NCBI RefSeq assembly: GCF_036226605.1
Contig: NZ_CP109000.1
Span: 2,972,501 to 3,036,500 of the forward strand
DNA from: Streptomyces sp. NBC_00704
Lineage (GTDB): Bacteria > Actinomycetota > Actinomycetes > Streptomycetales > Streptomycetaceae
DNA length: 64,000 nucleotides
Direction: 5' to 3'
In this document: positions 53,045 through 61,800 of the stretch, one piece after another
Layout of the letters: every line of letters starts with the position of its first letter
How positions within the stretch are numbered: the stretch's first letter is position 1
Position numbers and translations under genes: made by a program
The notes under the pieces: model-generated
What the model saw: only the letters and a program-made list of their open reading frames with translations
The model's database searches: none
What the model was told of the DNA's origin: nothing

Positions 53045-54520
53045 ATGATCCGACGCAGGACACTGCTGACGGCCACCGGAGGCGCGCTCCTCGGAAGCGC
53101 CCTCGCGACGGGCACCGCCCGGGCCGACTCCACCGTCGCCGTCAACCCTTCGACGACGTACGGCACATGGGAGGGCTGGGGCACCTCCCTGGCCTGGTGG
53201 GCGAACGTCTTCGGCGCCCGGGACGACTTCGCGGACATCTTCTTCACGACCAAGTCGGTGTCCTACAACGGCAGGACCCTCCCCGGCCTCGGCCTCAACA
53301 TCGCCCGCTACAACCTGGGCGCGTGCAGCTGGAACAGCGTGGGCGGCACGTCGATGGCGGTCTCGCCCAACATCCCCGGCTTCAAGCAGATCGAGGGCTA
53401 CTGGCAGGACTGGAACAACGAGGACCCGACGTCGTCGGCCTGGGACTGGAGCGCGGACGCCGCCCAGCGCGCGATGCTCCAGAAGGCGGTGTCGCGCGGC
53501 GCGACGACGGAGCTGTTCGCCAACTCCCCCATGTGGTGGATGTGCCTGAACCACAACCCGTCCGGCGCCTCGGGCGGCGGGAACAACCTCCAGTCCTGGA
53601 ACTACCGCCAGCACGCCTCCCACCTGGCGGCGGTCGCCTCGTACGCGAAGGCGAACTGGGGCGTGAACTTCGCGACGGTCGACGCCTTCAACGAACCCTC
53701 GTCGTCCTGGTGGACGGCGACCGGGACGCAGGAGGGCTGCCACATGGACGCGACCGTCCAGGCGGCCGTACTCCCCTACCTGCGCAGCGAGTTGGACAAG
53801 CGCGGCCTGACGGCGACGAGGATCTCCGCGTCGGACGAGACCAGCTACGACCTGGCCCGCACCACCTGGAACTCCTTCTCGTCGACGACGAAGGGGTACG
53901 TCAACCGCGTCAACGTCCACGGCTACCAGGGCTCGGGCGGCCGCCGCGATCTGCTCTACACGGACGTGGTCACGACCGGCGGCAAGGCGCTGTGGAACTC
54001 CGAGACCGGCGACAAGGACGGCACCGGCCTCACCATGGCGGGCAACCTGCTCTACGACTTCCGCTGGCTGCACCCGACGGCGTGGGTCTACTGGCAGGTC
54101 ATGGACCCGTCGGCCGGCTGGGCGATGATCCGGTACGACCCGGACACACTGGCGGCCGGCGCGGTCACCACCAAGTACTACGTGATGGCCCAGTTCAGCC
54201 GGCACATCCGTCCCGGCATGACGATCCTCGACACCGGCGTCAGCTATGCGGCGGCGGCACTGGACAGGAACGCGAAGCGCCTGGTCATCGTCGCCGCGAA
54301 CACGTCGTCCTCGGCCCAGACCCTGACCTTCGACCTGTCCCGCTTCACCACGGTGACGGGCGGCTCGTCGGGCCTGGTCCCCCGCTGGAACACCCTGACG
54401 AACGGCTCCGGCGACCTCTACACGTCCCACTCGGACACGCACCTGAGCGGCAAGTCGATCAGCGTCCCGTTCGCGGCGGGCGCGGTGCAGACCCTTCAGG
54501 TGGACGGGGTGACGATCTAG
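53045..54520 (+). CDS. Secreted GH30 endo-beta-1,6-galactanase-like enzyme
   Basis: 491 residues from ATG 53045 behind GGAGAAG. A twin-arginine signal peptide (RRRTLLTATGG) is cut near residue 27. The GH30 barrel has the acid/base E217 in DAFNEPSSSWW and the nucleophile E320 in LWNSETGDKDG. GTWEGWGTSLAWWA and ELFANSPMWWMCLNH are typical of the 1,6-galactanase group. A C-terminal beta-sandwich (about 395-491) follows. It should degrade arabinogalactan side chains of plant origin outside the cell. Confidence 0.93.
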   Translation: MIRRRTLLTATGGALLGSALATGTARADSTVAVNPSTTYGTWEGWGTSLAWWANVFGARDDFADIFFTTKSVSYNGRTLPGLGLNIARYNLGACSWNSVGGTSMAVSPNIPGFKQIEGYWQDWNNEDPTSSAWDWSADAAQRAMLQKAVSRGATTELFANSPMWWMCLNHNPSGASGGGNNLQSWNYRQHASHLAAVASYAKANWGVNFATVDAFNEPSSSWWTATGTQEGCHMDATVQAAVLPYLRSELDKRGLTATRISASDETSYDLARTTWNSFSSTTKGYVNRVNVHGYQGSGGRRDLLYTDVVTTGGKALWNSETGDKDGTGLTMAGNLLYDFRWLHPTAWVYWQVMDPSAGWAMIRYDPDTLAAGAVTTKYYVMAQFSRHIRPGMTILDTGVSYAAAALDRNAKRLVIVAANTSSSAQTLTFDLSRFTTVTGGSSGLVPRWNTLTNGSGDLYTSHSDTHLSGKSISVPFAAGAVQTLQVDGVTI

Positions 54521-54618
54521 GGCAGCCGGTATGGTCCGCGCGCGTGGCGGGACGTCGAGGCGGGCGCTGGCCTGCACATATCTCCATTTCGTCAGTGGGC
54601 GGCGCTACGGTGTCATCC

Positions 54619-55638
54619 ATGCGCCCCGACACGCCCGCCGAGAACGTCGACCACACCGCCGAAGCGGCACGCCTGGAGCGGACCGCCGGCCTGTACCCCG
54701 AGGACGCGGAAGCCCTGCTGTTGCAGTCCGCGGCCCACCTGGAACTGGCCGGCGACCGCCCCGCCGCGACGACCCTGTACGACCGCCTGCTGTCGTCCTC
54801 GGACAGCCTGGAGAACCCGCACCTGATCCGCGCCCTGAAGGCCGCGAACCTGTGGGAGTACGGCCACGAGGCCGAGGCCCGAGCCATCATCGACGGCATC
54901 CGCGCCACCGCCCCGCGCGACCCGGCCCCCTGGGTCATCGTCGCCGAGTCGCTGGAGGCCCACGACGAGCTGGAGGCCGCGCACAAGACGTTCACCGAGG
55001 GCGTCACCCTGCTCCTGGCGGACGTCCCCGAACCCCCGCCGCACGCCTGCCACCCCCTGCTCTTCGGCCGCCACCGCGTACGCCGCATGCTGGGCGCGGG
55101 CCACGACGACTGGGATGTGCTGGCCGACACCCTCCACTCCTCGCCCGTCCCCCTGGACGAGCTGCACGACCCGAAACGCGTCTGGTCCCTGGGCTCGGAC
55201 AACCCGGCCGAACTGCGGGCGGAGATCTCCCGCCTCCGCGCCGAGCTGGGCGCCTACCGCGAGGAACTGTCCCGCCCGTTCCCGGTGGCGGTCCTGCACT
55301 GGCCCACGGACGAGCTGGCGGAACTGGTCGCCGCCTACCCGACGCTGTCGGACGAGTACCCCTCGCACGAGGAGCACCTGGCGACCATAGAGGCGTCCCT
55401 GCGCGAACTCGCCGCCTCCGGCACGGCCAACCTGGGCATCGTCACCGGCACGGTCCCCTCCTACGAGGCCTTCGCAGCCTCGGAGGCCTCCTCCCCGGCA
55501 GACACCGACCTCCTCCCCCAGTACGCGACGACCCTGGCAGCAAGGGGAAGGGCCACGGAATGGCCGCCGGAACGGGGGGCGGGGTGCTGGTGCGGGTCGG
55601 GTCGCCCTTACGGAGGGTGCCACGGGGCGAGCGTGTAA
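54619..55638 (+). CDS. SEC-C motif protein with TPR-like N-terminus
   Basis: 339 residues from ATG 54619. Without a ribosome site, a TACGGT -10-like element at 54606 suggests a leaderless mRNA. The N-terminal half (about 15-135) has helical repeats (LLLQSAAHLELAGDRPAATT, HEAEARAIIDGI) typical of tetratricopeptides. The C-terminus ends with a zinc-binding SEC-C motif, GCWCGSGRPYGGCHG. SEC-C domains tether proteins to SecA or other partners. Function not known. Confidence 0.88.
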   Translation: MRPDTPAENVDHTAEAARLERTAGLYPEDAEALLLQSAAHLELAGDRPAATTLYDRLLSSSDSLENPHLIRALKAANLWEYGHEAEARAIIDGIRATAPRDPAPWVIVAESLEAHDELEAAHKTFTEGVTLLLADVPEPPPHACHPLLFGRHRVRRMLGAGHDDWDVLADTLHSSPVPLDELHDPKRVWSLGSDNPAELRAEISRLRAELGAYREELSRPFPVAVLHWPTDELAELVAAYPTLSDEYPSHEEHLATIEASLRELAASGTANLGIVTGTVPSYEAFAASEASSPADTDLLPQYATTLAARGRATEWPPERGAGCWCGSGRPYGGCHGASV

Positions 55639-55858
55639 CACCGCTCCCGTCACAGTCGAAGGGCCACGGCGAGGTCGAGGGGCCGGCGATCGCCTTCAAG
55701 GCGGGCGTCGGTGGCGATCGCCTCGCCCCCTTGCCCGCAGGCGGCCTCTCTCCTGTCCCGCGACGCAGAGTCGACCGTCATTCGATCACTCAGCCCTCCA
55801 GTGTCAGCGGCGCCTGCTAGAAACTGTCGTGGCGCAACTGACAAACGAGGGGGGCCGC

Positions 55859-58800
55859 GTGGCTCAACCAGGGGATCTGTCACAGCCTGTCCCAGGTGTG
55901 TACGAGGAGCTCATCACCGAAGGTATGCAGGCAAGGATCGAGCAGCTGAACGCCGCCGGTTGGAAGCCGATCCACGCGGAGGTGAGTGCCGAGTCTTCCC
56001 CGCACGTCCTGGCGCGCCACATCGGTGAGGCCGTCGAGCGGCGGTTGGGTCAGCTCTCCCCTGACAAACAGGTGGCCGCAGCCAACGAGATCATGAGGTC
56101 CCTGGTCGACAGCATGCCGGATCCGGACTTGGACGCATTCGGAACCGCCATCGTCGATGGCCCCCGCCAGCTTCTCGCTCTCGCCGAGCAGGAGGCTCCG
56201 GGCGTGTACGCCATCAGGCCCCTGACGCCTCTGTCCGAGACCGCGCTGATCACCAACGCGCCGGACGATCCGAGCCTGGGCGCGGAGTTGCGGGCAGAGC
56301 TCGCCACCGCCGACCGCATCGATCTGCTCTGCGCGTTCGTGAAGTGGTACGGCATAAGGGTCCTTGAGGACTCGCTCCGCGCCGCCAAGGAACGTGGCGT
56401 CCCGATCCGGGTCATCACGACGACCTACATCGGGGCCACCGATCGTCATGCCCTGGACCGGCTCGTGCGTGAGTTCGGCGCAGAGGTCAAGGTCAACTAT
56501 GAGATCAGGTCGACGCGTTTGCATGCGAAGGCCTGGCTGTTTCGCCGCAACACCGGCTTCGACACGGCGTACGTGGGCAGCTCCAACCTGTCCAAGGCAG
56601 CCTTGCTCGACGGCTTGGAATGGAACGTACGGCTGTCCTCTGTGGCCACCCCCAGGGTGCTCGACAAGTTCGAGGCGACCTTCGACGCGTACTGGGCAGA
56701 CACGGCCTTCGAGGCATACGACCCCGACCGCGATGGCGAGCGGCTGGCTCGGGCACTCGCCCAGGCGGGTGGCACCGGACCCGGCGGGGACATAAGAATC
56801 AGTCTCTCCGGTCTTGAGGTGCACCCGCTCCCGCACCAGAAGGACATGTTGGAGCGCCTCCGCGTGGAGCGCGACGTCCGAGGCCGCAATCGGAATCTGC
56901 TTGTCGCCGCGACGGGAACGGGCAAGACCGTCATGGCCGCATTGGACTACCGCACCATGCGAGACGCGCGCGGCGGAGAACTTCCCCGTCTCCTCTTCGT
57001 CGCCCACCGCAAGGAAATCCTGCAACAGTCGTTGCGCACCTACCGAGAGGTGCTCGACAACGCCTCCTTCGGGGAACTGCTTCACAGCGGCAAGGAGCCC
57101 CGCGACTGGACGCACGTCTTCGCCAGCGTCCAGTCCCTCAACCTCCAGCGCCTGGAGGAACTCGACCCTGAGCGGTTCGACGTCATCGTCATCGACGAGT
57201 TCCACCACGCCACGGCCGAGACGTACCGGCGCGTCATCGACCACTTCCGGCCGGCCGAGCTCCTGGGCCTCACGGCGACCCCGGAGCGGATGGACGGGTG
57301 CAATGTGCAGGACGAGTTCTTCCACGGCCGGATCGCCGCAGAGCTAAGACTCTGGGAGGCCCTGGAAAACGACCTCCTCTGCCCCTTCCACTACTTCGGG
57401 CTGCCAGACGGTACGAACCTGACCCGTCTCGACTGGCGTTCGGGCGTCTATGACCGACATCAGCTCGGCCACCTCTACACGGGTGACGAGGCCCGGGCCC
57501 GCATCGTCATCAAGCAGGTCAAGGACAAGATCTCGGCCCCTGCTGCGATGCGTGCGCTGGGATTCTGTGTGACCAAGGACCATGCGCATTTCATGGCGGA
57601 GTGCTTCCGCCGAGCGGGTTTCCAGGCAGCAGCGCTCGACAGCGACTCCAAGCCCGAGGTGCGTCAACGGACACTCGACGACCTCAAGGCAGGTCGCATC
57701 CAAGTGATTTTTTCCGTCGACCTGTTCAACGAGGGCCTGGACATCCCGGACGTCGACACCCTTCTGTTGCTGCGTCCCACCAATAGCGCGACGGTCTTCC
57801 TCCAGCAACTCGGCCGCGGACTGCGTCGCACGCCGAACAAGCCGGTACTCACCGTCCTCGACTTCATCGGCCAGCACCGCGCCGAGTTCCGCTTCGAAGA
57901 GCAGTTCCGGGCTCTGACCAACCTCTCGCGCAACCGTCTGGTCGACAGCATCGAGCAGGACTTCCCGCAGTTGCCGTCGGGCTGTCAGATCATCCTGGAG
58001 GGTAAGTCCAAGGACCTTGTCCTGGACAACATCCGCACCCAGCTCAAGGCCACGATCACCACGTTGGCCAAGGAAGTGAGGGACTACAGCACTCCGCGGC
58101 TGGCCGACTACCTTCGCGAGAGCCGACGCGATATCCAGGAGCTCTACAAGAGCGACAATTCGTGGACCAAGGTCCTGCGTAGGGCGGGGTTCATCCGCGG
58201 TGAAGAGCCGCCGGGCGAAGCCGACCTCCTCAAGCGTGTTCACGCCTTCCTGCACGTCGACGACCCGGACCGGATCCACGCATACCTTCGGCTGGTCGCC
58301 GACGACGCACCGGATTACGACTCGTTGTCCGTGCAGGACCAGGCATACGCCCGCATGCTCTTCTTCAACCTGTGGGACAACGCAGGCGGGTTCTCCAGCT
58401 ACCGCCAAGGGCTTGAGTCACTGCGCGGCCAGACAGCGCTACGCGACGAACTGACGCAGGTCCTGTCCTACGCTCTGGAAGAGGCCGACCACTTCCCCCT
58501 CCCGCTGGAGGGTTCACTGGCTCCCATCCCGTTGAAGATCCACAGCTCCTACAACCGCTCCGAGATCCTCTCGGCGCTGGGGATCGCCAAACTCGGCGGT
58601 CAGATGCCGCGAGCCTTCGGACAAGGGGTGCGGTGGGTTGAGGAGTTCAACACCGACGCTCTCCTGATCACGCTGGAGAAGAGCGAACGGGACTTTTCCC
58701 CGACGGTCCGCTATAAGGATTACGCGCTCAGCCCGACCCGTTTCCATTGGGAGTCCCAGAGCACCACTCCGGCGGACTCCGAGACCGGCCTGCGGTACCG

Positions 58801-59002
58801 GCACCACGCCCAGCGGGGCAGCCACGTCCTGCTCTTCCTCCGCCGCTACAAGAGCAACAGCATCGGCAAGGCCGAGCCGTGGATGCTTCTTGGGCCAGCC
58901 ATCTATGCCGGCCACACCGGCAGCAAGCCCATGGCGATCACGTGGGATCTCCAGCACGAGCTTCCTGCCGATGTGAGCTCCTACGCATCCATTACGAGCT
59001 GA
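55859..59002 (+). CDS. PLD nuclease-SF2 helicase-DUF3427-like fusion
   Basis: 1047 residues from GTG 55859, behind GAGGGGGG; GTG 55829, 30 bp earlier and just after a TAGAAA -10-like element, could be a leaderless start. A PLD domain (about 110-290) has one HKD set: H222-K224 in RLHAKAWLFRR with VGSSNLS. The SF2 helicase (about 315-640) shows Walker A AATGTGKT, DEFHH (D446), TATPER and the QLGRGLRR motif VI. A C-terminal region (about 650-1047) resembles DUF3427, including SYNRSEILSALGI and HVLLFLRRYK. Such fusions occur in defence islands; cleavage of foreign nucleic acid is inference. GC is lower than in the genes to its left. It overlaps the convergent HATPase gene by 22 bp. Confidence 0.9.
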   Translation: MAQPGDLSQPVPGVYEELITEGMQARIEQLNAAGWKPIHAEVSAESSPHVLARHIGEAVERRLGQLSPDKQVAAANEIMRSLVDSMPDPDLDAFGTAIVDGPRQLLALAEQEAPGVYAIRPLTPLSETALITNAPDDPSLGAELRAELATADRIDLLCAFVKWYGIRVLEDSLRAAKERGVPIRVITTTYIGATDRHALDRLVREFGAEVKVNYEIRSTRLHAKAWLFRRNTGFDTAYVGSSNLSKAALLDGLEWNVRLSSVATPRVLDKFEATFDAYWADTAFEAYDPDRDGERLARALAQAGGTGPGGDIRISLSGLEVHPLPHQKDMLERLRVERDVRGRNRNLLVAATGTGKTVMAALDYRTMRDARGGELPRLLFVAHRKEILQQSLRTYREVLDNASFGELLHSGKEPRDWTHVFASVQSLNLQRLEELDPERFDVIVIDEFHHATAETYRRVIDHFRPAELLGLTATPERMDGCNVQDEFFHGRIAAELRLWEALENDLLCPFHYFGLPDGTNLTRLDWRSGVYDRHQLGHLYTGDEARARIVIKQVKDKISAPAAMRALGFCVTKDHAHFMAECFRRAGFQAAALDSDSKPEVRQRTLDDLKAGRIQVIFSVDLFNEGLDIPDVDTLLLLRPTNSATVFLQQLGRGLRRTPNKPVLTVLDFIGQHRAEFRFEEQFRALTNLSRNRLVDSIEQDFPQLPSGCQIILEGKSKDLVLDNIRTQLKATITTLAKEVRDYSTPRLADYLRESRRDIQELYKSDNSWTKVLRRAGFIRGEEPPGEADLLKRVHAFLHVDDPDRIHAYLRLVADDAPDYDSLSVQDQAYARMLFFNLWDNAGGFSSYRQGLESLRGQTALRDELTQVLSYALEEADHFPLPLEGSLAPIPLKIHSSYNRSEILSALGIAKLGGQMPRAFGQGVRWVEEFNTDALLITLEKSERDFSPTVRYKDYALSPTRFHWESQSTTPADSETGLRYRHHAQRGSHVLLFLRRYKSNSIGKAEPWMLLGPAIYAGHTGSKPMAITWDLQHELPADVSSYASITS

Positions 59003-59676
59003 CCCGGCGCGGTTCGGACAGAAGCCCTGGTCTCTGCCTCGAAGTGCGCCTGCACCCGGTCGAGGAAGTCGTCCGCGTCTCGGCCGTGTGTGTGAAGCCA
59101 ATGGAGGAGGTCGGCGATGATGTCGATCGCCGCTTCCTCCGCTCGGGCCAAACTCAGCCGCCGGGAGCCGACGAGCGCGGCATCCGGGACACCCGCTCCC
59201 CCGTAGACCCCCAACGTCCCTTCGGCCCTCCTCTTGCATGGATCGCCGTCGGTCGAGCGCGATGATCCCGACTCCGCAGCCAACTCGCACCAGGTGACTT
59301 TCCGATCGGCGCGCGGCTCGACACCCCAGCGAACGGCCATGGCGTCGATGAGGGCCATTCCTCGGCCGCCTTCGGATTCAGCTCCCGCCCGGAGCAGGGT
59401 GGGGAGAGTCCGAGGGTCCGGGTCCTCGATCTCGATCCGAACACGGCCGCCGTGCATGGAGACCGAGAGAGTGGTGGGCGTACCCGGGCCCACGTGCGTG
59501 ATGACGTTGGAAAGCAGTTCGGTCGCGCAGATTTCGGCGGCCTCGATCACTTCAGGAAGCCCCCACAACCCCAGGTGGAGGCGCAACAGCCGTCGAAGCG
59601 CCGCCGCCTCCTCCGGTTCCGCCGCGAAGGCAAGACTCCACGGCTTCCTCAACGTGCGTTGGTCGTTGTGCACCAC
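58981..59676 (-). CDS. HATPase-domain (anti-sigma-factor-like) protein with C-terminal extension
   Basis: 231 residues from GTG 59676 behind GGGAGG. The N-terminal 140 residues are a serine-kinase-like HATPase: ELLSNVITHVG, DPDPRTLPTLL and SEGGRGMALIDAMAVRWG. The last 90 residues are an extra helical domain (RLSLARAEEAAIDIIADLLH, FLDRVQAHFEAE) unusual for anti-sigma factors. It is divergent from an XRE regulator, as is common in actinobacterial HATPase/XRE/DUF397 modules. The partner of the kinase is unknown. It overlaps the helicase gene at its 3' end. Confidence 0.88.
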   Translation of the reverse strand: MVHNDQRTLRKPWSLAFAAEPEEAAALRRLLRLHLGLWGLPEVIEAAEICATELLSNVITHVGPGTPTTLSVSMHGGRVRIEIEDPDPRTLPTLLRAGAESEGGRGMALIDAMAVRWGVEPRADRKVTWCELAAESGSSRSTDGDPCKRRAEGTLGVYGGAGVPDAALVGSRRLSLARAEEAAIDIIADLLHWLHTHGRDADDFLDRVQAHFEAETRASVRTAPGQLVMDA

Positions 59677-59727
59677 GGCGAGACCTCCCGACGAGTGCCG
59701 GTTGCTCCATGCAATCGGCCACGCACC

Positions 59728-59762
59728 GAGAGTTGCATTGAAACTCTCAAAATGGAACTCTC
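59728..59762. promoter_or_regulatory. Triple AACTCTC operator between HATPase and XRE genes
   Basis: GAGAGTT at 59728 is the inverse of AACTCTC at 59742; AACTCTC recurs at 59756, 14 bp further on. The three elements are spaced by about one helical turn and a half and lie between the divergent starts (59676 and 59875). They are likely sites for the XRE protein encoded at 59875. Confidence 0.6.
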
Positions 59763-59874
59763 ATCAGGAGCGGAAAGGAGCGCGGATCCCGGGAACGCGC
59801 CCCCGCGCACGCCGTCTTGTCCCGAGCTCCGGCAACCAGCACGATCCTTACGATCCACATGAAGGGCCTTGGAC

Positions 59875-60720
59875 ATGGCAGTTGGACCCACCACCCGCAG
59901 ACGCCAACTCGGCGCCGCCCTCCGTCGTCTACGCGAGGCGAAGGGGCTCCCTCTGGAAGAGGCAGGCTCACGCGTGGGGATCTCCAAGGCGACGTTGAGC
60001 CGCTACGAAACCAAGGAAGGCATCGTCAAGTGGCCTGCGGTCGACGCGCTGTGCCGCGAGTACGAGGCCTCTGACGAAGAACGGCTGGCGCTGGTCGAAC
60101 TCGCCAAGGGCGCCAAGATCCAGGGTTGGTGGCGCTCACTTGCCGACCCCATCCCTGAGTCCATGAATCTCATGCTGACACTCGAGGACGAAGTCGTCCG
60201 CGAGGACCACTACGCCTGCATGTACATCCCCGGCCTTCTCCAGACACGCGCCTATGCCGAGGCCGTACATCGGGCCTCGGAAGTGCAGTGCGCGGAGCAG
60301 GAGGTTCAGCACATGGTCGACATTCGCATGAAGCGGCAGGAACTGCTGGACCGGGAGGAGCCGCCCCACCTCTGGTGCGTCATCGATGAGGCAGCACTGC
60401 GCCGCCGGGTGGGCGGCCGCGACGTCATGCGGGAGCAACTCCACCACCTCCTTGCAGCGTCCCAACGCCCCCATGTGACCGTCCAGGTTCTGCCGTTCTC
60501 CAAGGGGGCACATGCGGCGGCCGTCGGCAGCTTCGCGGTCCTGCGGGGCCCGTCCAGAGAGTTGGACGTGGTCTACGTGGACCTGATCGGGGGCGGGCTG
60601 TTCATGGAGAAACCGCCGGAGCTGGAGCGCTATAGGTTGGCGTTCGAATACCTCAGTGCGCAGGCGCTCGACCTGGAGTCCTCAGCACAGGCCATTGACC
60701 GCATAAGCAAGGAGTCCTGA
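59875..60720 (+). CDS. XRE regulator of the DUF5753/Scr1 type
   Basis: 281 residues from ATG 59875 behind a GAAGGG site. The N-terminal helix-turn-helix (about 8-65) has LGAALRRLREAKGLPLEEAG and ISKATLSRYET. The C-terminal DUF5753 domain (about 90-275) has YIPGLLQTRAYAEAV, CVIDEAALRRRVGG and HVTVQVLPFSKGAHAAAVGS. Such regulators act with DUF397 partners; here the DUF397 gene starts in its stop codon. The likely operator lies at 59728. Confidence 0.93.
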   Translation: MAVGPTTRRRQLGAALRRLREAKGLPLEEAGSRVGISKATLSRYETKEGIVKWPAVDALCREYEASDEERLALVELAKGAKIQGWWRSLADPIPESMNLMLTLEDEVVREDHYACMYIPGLLQTRAYAEAVHRASEVQCAEQEVQHMVDIRMKRQELLDREEPPHLWCVIDEAALRRRVGGRDVMREQLHHLLAASQRPHVTVQVLPFSKGAHAAAVGSFAVLRGPSRELDVVYVDLIGGGLFMEKPPELERYRLAFEYLSAQALDLESSAQAIDRISKES

Positions 60721-60923
60721 TGACCTCGCCCTCCCCGCGCGAATGGTTCAAGTCCTCCCACAGCGGGGGCAGTGGAACTGAGTGCGTGGAGTGCGCGCGA
60801 GGCGAGGCCAGCTTCCTGGTGCGCGACTCCAAGTGCCCGCACGGGCCGGTCATAGCCGTCCAGCATCACGCGTGGGGTTCCTTCATAGCGGCGTTGCGGC
60901 GGGATGGGCTGGAAGTCCGCTGA
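60720..60923 (+). CDS. DUF397 protein
   Basis: 67 residues from ATG 60720, overlapping the XRE stop as TGATG. The family pattern WFKSSHSGGSGTECVECARG, VRDSKCPHGPVIAVQHHAWG and SFIAALR is complete. DUF397 proteins are small partners or antagonists of DUF5753 regulators, in the WhiJ/BldB-type modules that affect development. Confidence 0.94.
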   Translation: MTSPSPREWFKSSHSGGSGTECVECARGEASFLVRDSKCPHGPVIAVQHHAWGSFIAALRRDGLEVR

Positions 60924-60966
60924 CGGTGCCTACCGGGCAGCAGTCCCAGAAGGCGCCGTCGTGTCT

Positions 60967-60982
60967 GGCAAGTTCTGGCAAG
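60967..60982. promoter_or_regulatory. GGCAAGTTCTGGCAAG motif
   Basis: A repeat-like element 73 bp upstream of the 61055 gene. A copy with two changes is at 62655. A looser version, GGCAGGCTCTGGCATAC, lies at about 61007. Shared position before small genes of XRE modules suggests a common operator. Confidence 0.5.
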
Positions 60983-61054
60983 CTTCTGTCCTCCTGGGTG
61001 TTGGGTCGGCAGGCTCTGGCATACGGATCGTCACCCACGACGGAGGTGGACCCC

Positions 61055-61282
61055 ATGGCCCTGCGTAAGCTCGGCAAGGATCCTGAGAGCCCAAGCGGTG
61101 GTTCCCCCACGGTGTATCTGGACGAGGAGACGGACACCTACCTCGTACAGGGCTGGAAGGTGGTGGACGACGGACGGCTCAACCAGATGGACATTCCCGG
61201 TCACGAGTCCGTCGTGGAGATTCCACGGCGCATGGTCCAGTTCTTCTTGGAGGTGCAGGGTGACCGCGGTGCCGACGTTTGA
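61055..61282 (+). CDS. Small acidic protein preceding DUF6879
   Basis: 75 residues from ATG 61055 behind GGAGG. It contains GSPTVYLDEETDTYLVQGWKV and HESVVEIPRRMVQFFLE. There is no known domain, though the protein looks conserved in character and starts a two-gene overlap with the DUF6879 gene (23 bp). It is probably a partner in the same regulatory module. Confidence 0.85.
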   Translation: MALRKLGKDPESPSGGSPTVYLDEETDTYLVQGWKVVDDGRLNQMDIPGHESVVEIPRRMVQFFLEVQGDRGADV

Positions 61283-61772
61283 GGAACTGTTCCGCGACTG
61301 CCGCGAGTCCGCAGTGCATCTGGAGATGCGGGACGCCTACATGAAATCGGACCCGGCGTACAGGGATTGGCTCGCCGACGTCGCCATCGACCCCGCCGAC
61401 AGGTGGGGCGACTGGCTCGCCCTGGTCTCCGACGCGACGAGGCGGGGTGTGAAGGTGCGCCGGGCTCGCATCGTGTCCGAGCCGGTGAGCCGGTACATCC
61501 GGTTCGAGTACGAGGTCACGGACGGCCTGAACATCGCCGCAGGCGAGGACGTGCGCTGGCTGCCGCGTAGGAGGGCAACCGGCATCACTCTGCCCGGCAA
61601 CGACTTCTGGCTGTTCGACTCCTCCTTGCTGCTGGTGAACCACTTCGACGGCGAGGGGGAGTGGCTGGAGCCCTCCACCAGCACGGACCCTCACGAGGTG
61701 AAGCTGTGCGCCGACGCCTTCGAGTCGGTGTGGGAGCTCGGCGTGCCTCACGCCGACTACCGGATCGTGTGA
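61260..61772 (+). CDS. DUF6879-family protein
   Basis: 170 residues from GTG 61260, with GGAGG six bases upstream inside the preceding gene. FEELFRDCRESAVHLEMRDAYM at the N-terminus, RRARIVSEPVSRYIRFEYEV, GEDVRWLPRR and NDFWLFDSSLLLVNHFDGEG fit DUF6879, a family often beside DUF5753 regulators. It acts in the cytoplasm; function unknown. An XRE gene follows 29 bp downstream. Confidence 0.88.
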   Translation: MTAVPTFEELFRDCRESAVHLEMRDAYMKSDPAYRDWLADVAIDPADRWGDWLALVSDATRRGVKVRRARIVSEPVSRYIRFEYEVTDGLNIAAGEDVRWLPRRRATGITLPGNDFWLFDSSLLLVNHFDGEGEWLEPSTSTDPHEVKLCADAFESVWELGVPHADYRIV

Positions 61773-61800
61773 TCGGCGCGAGAAGTCCACACCCGAGAAC

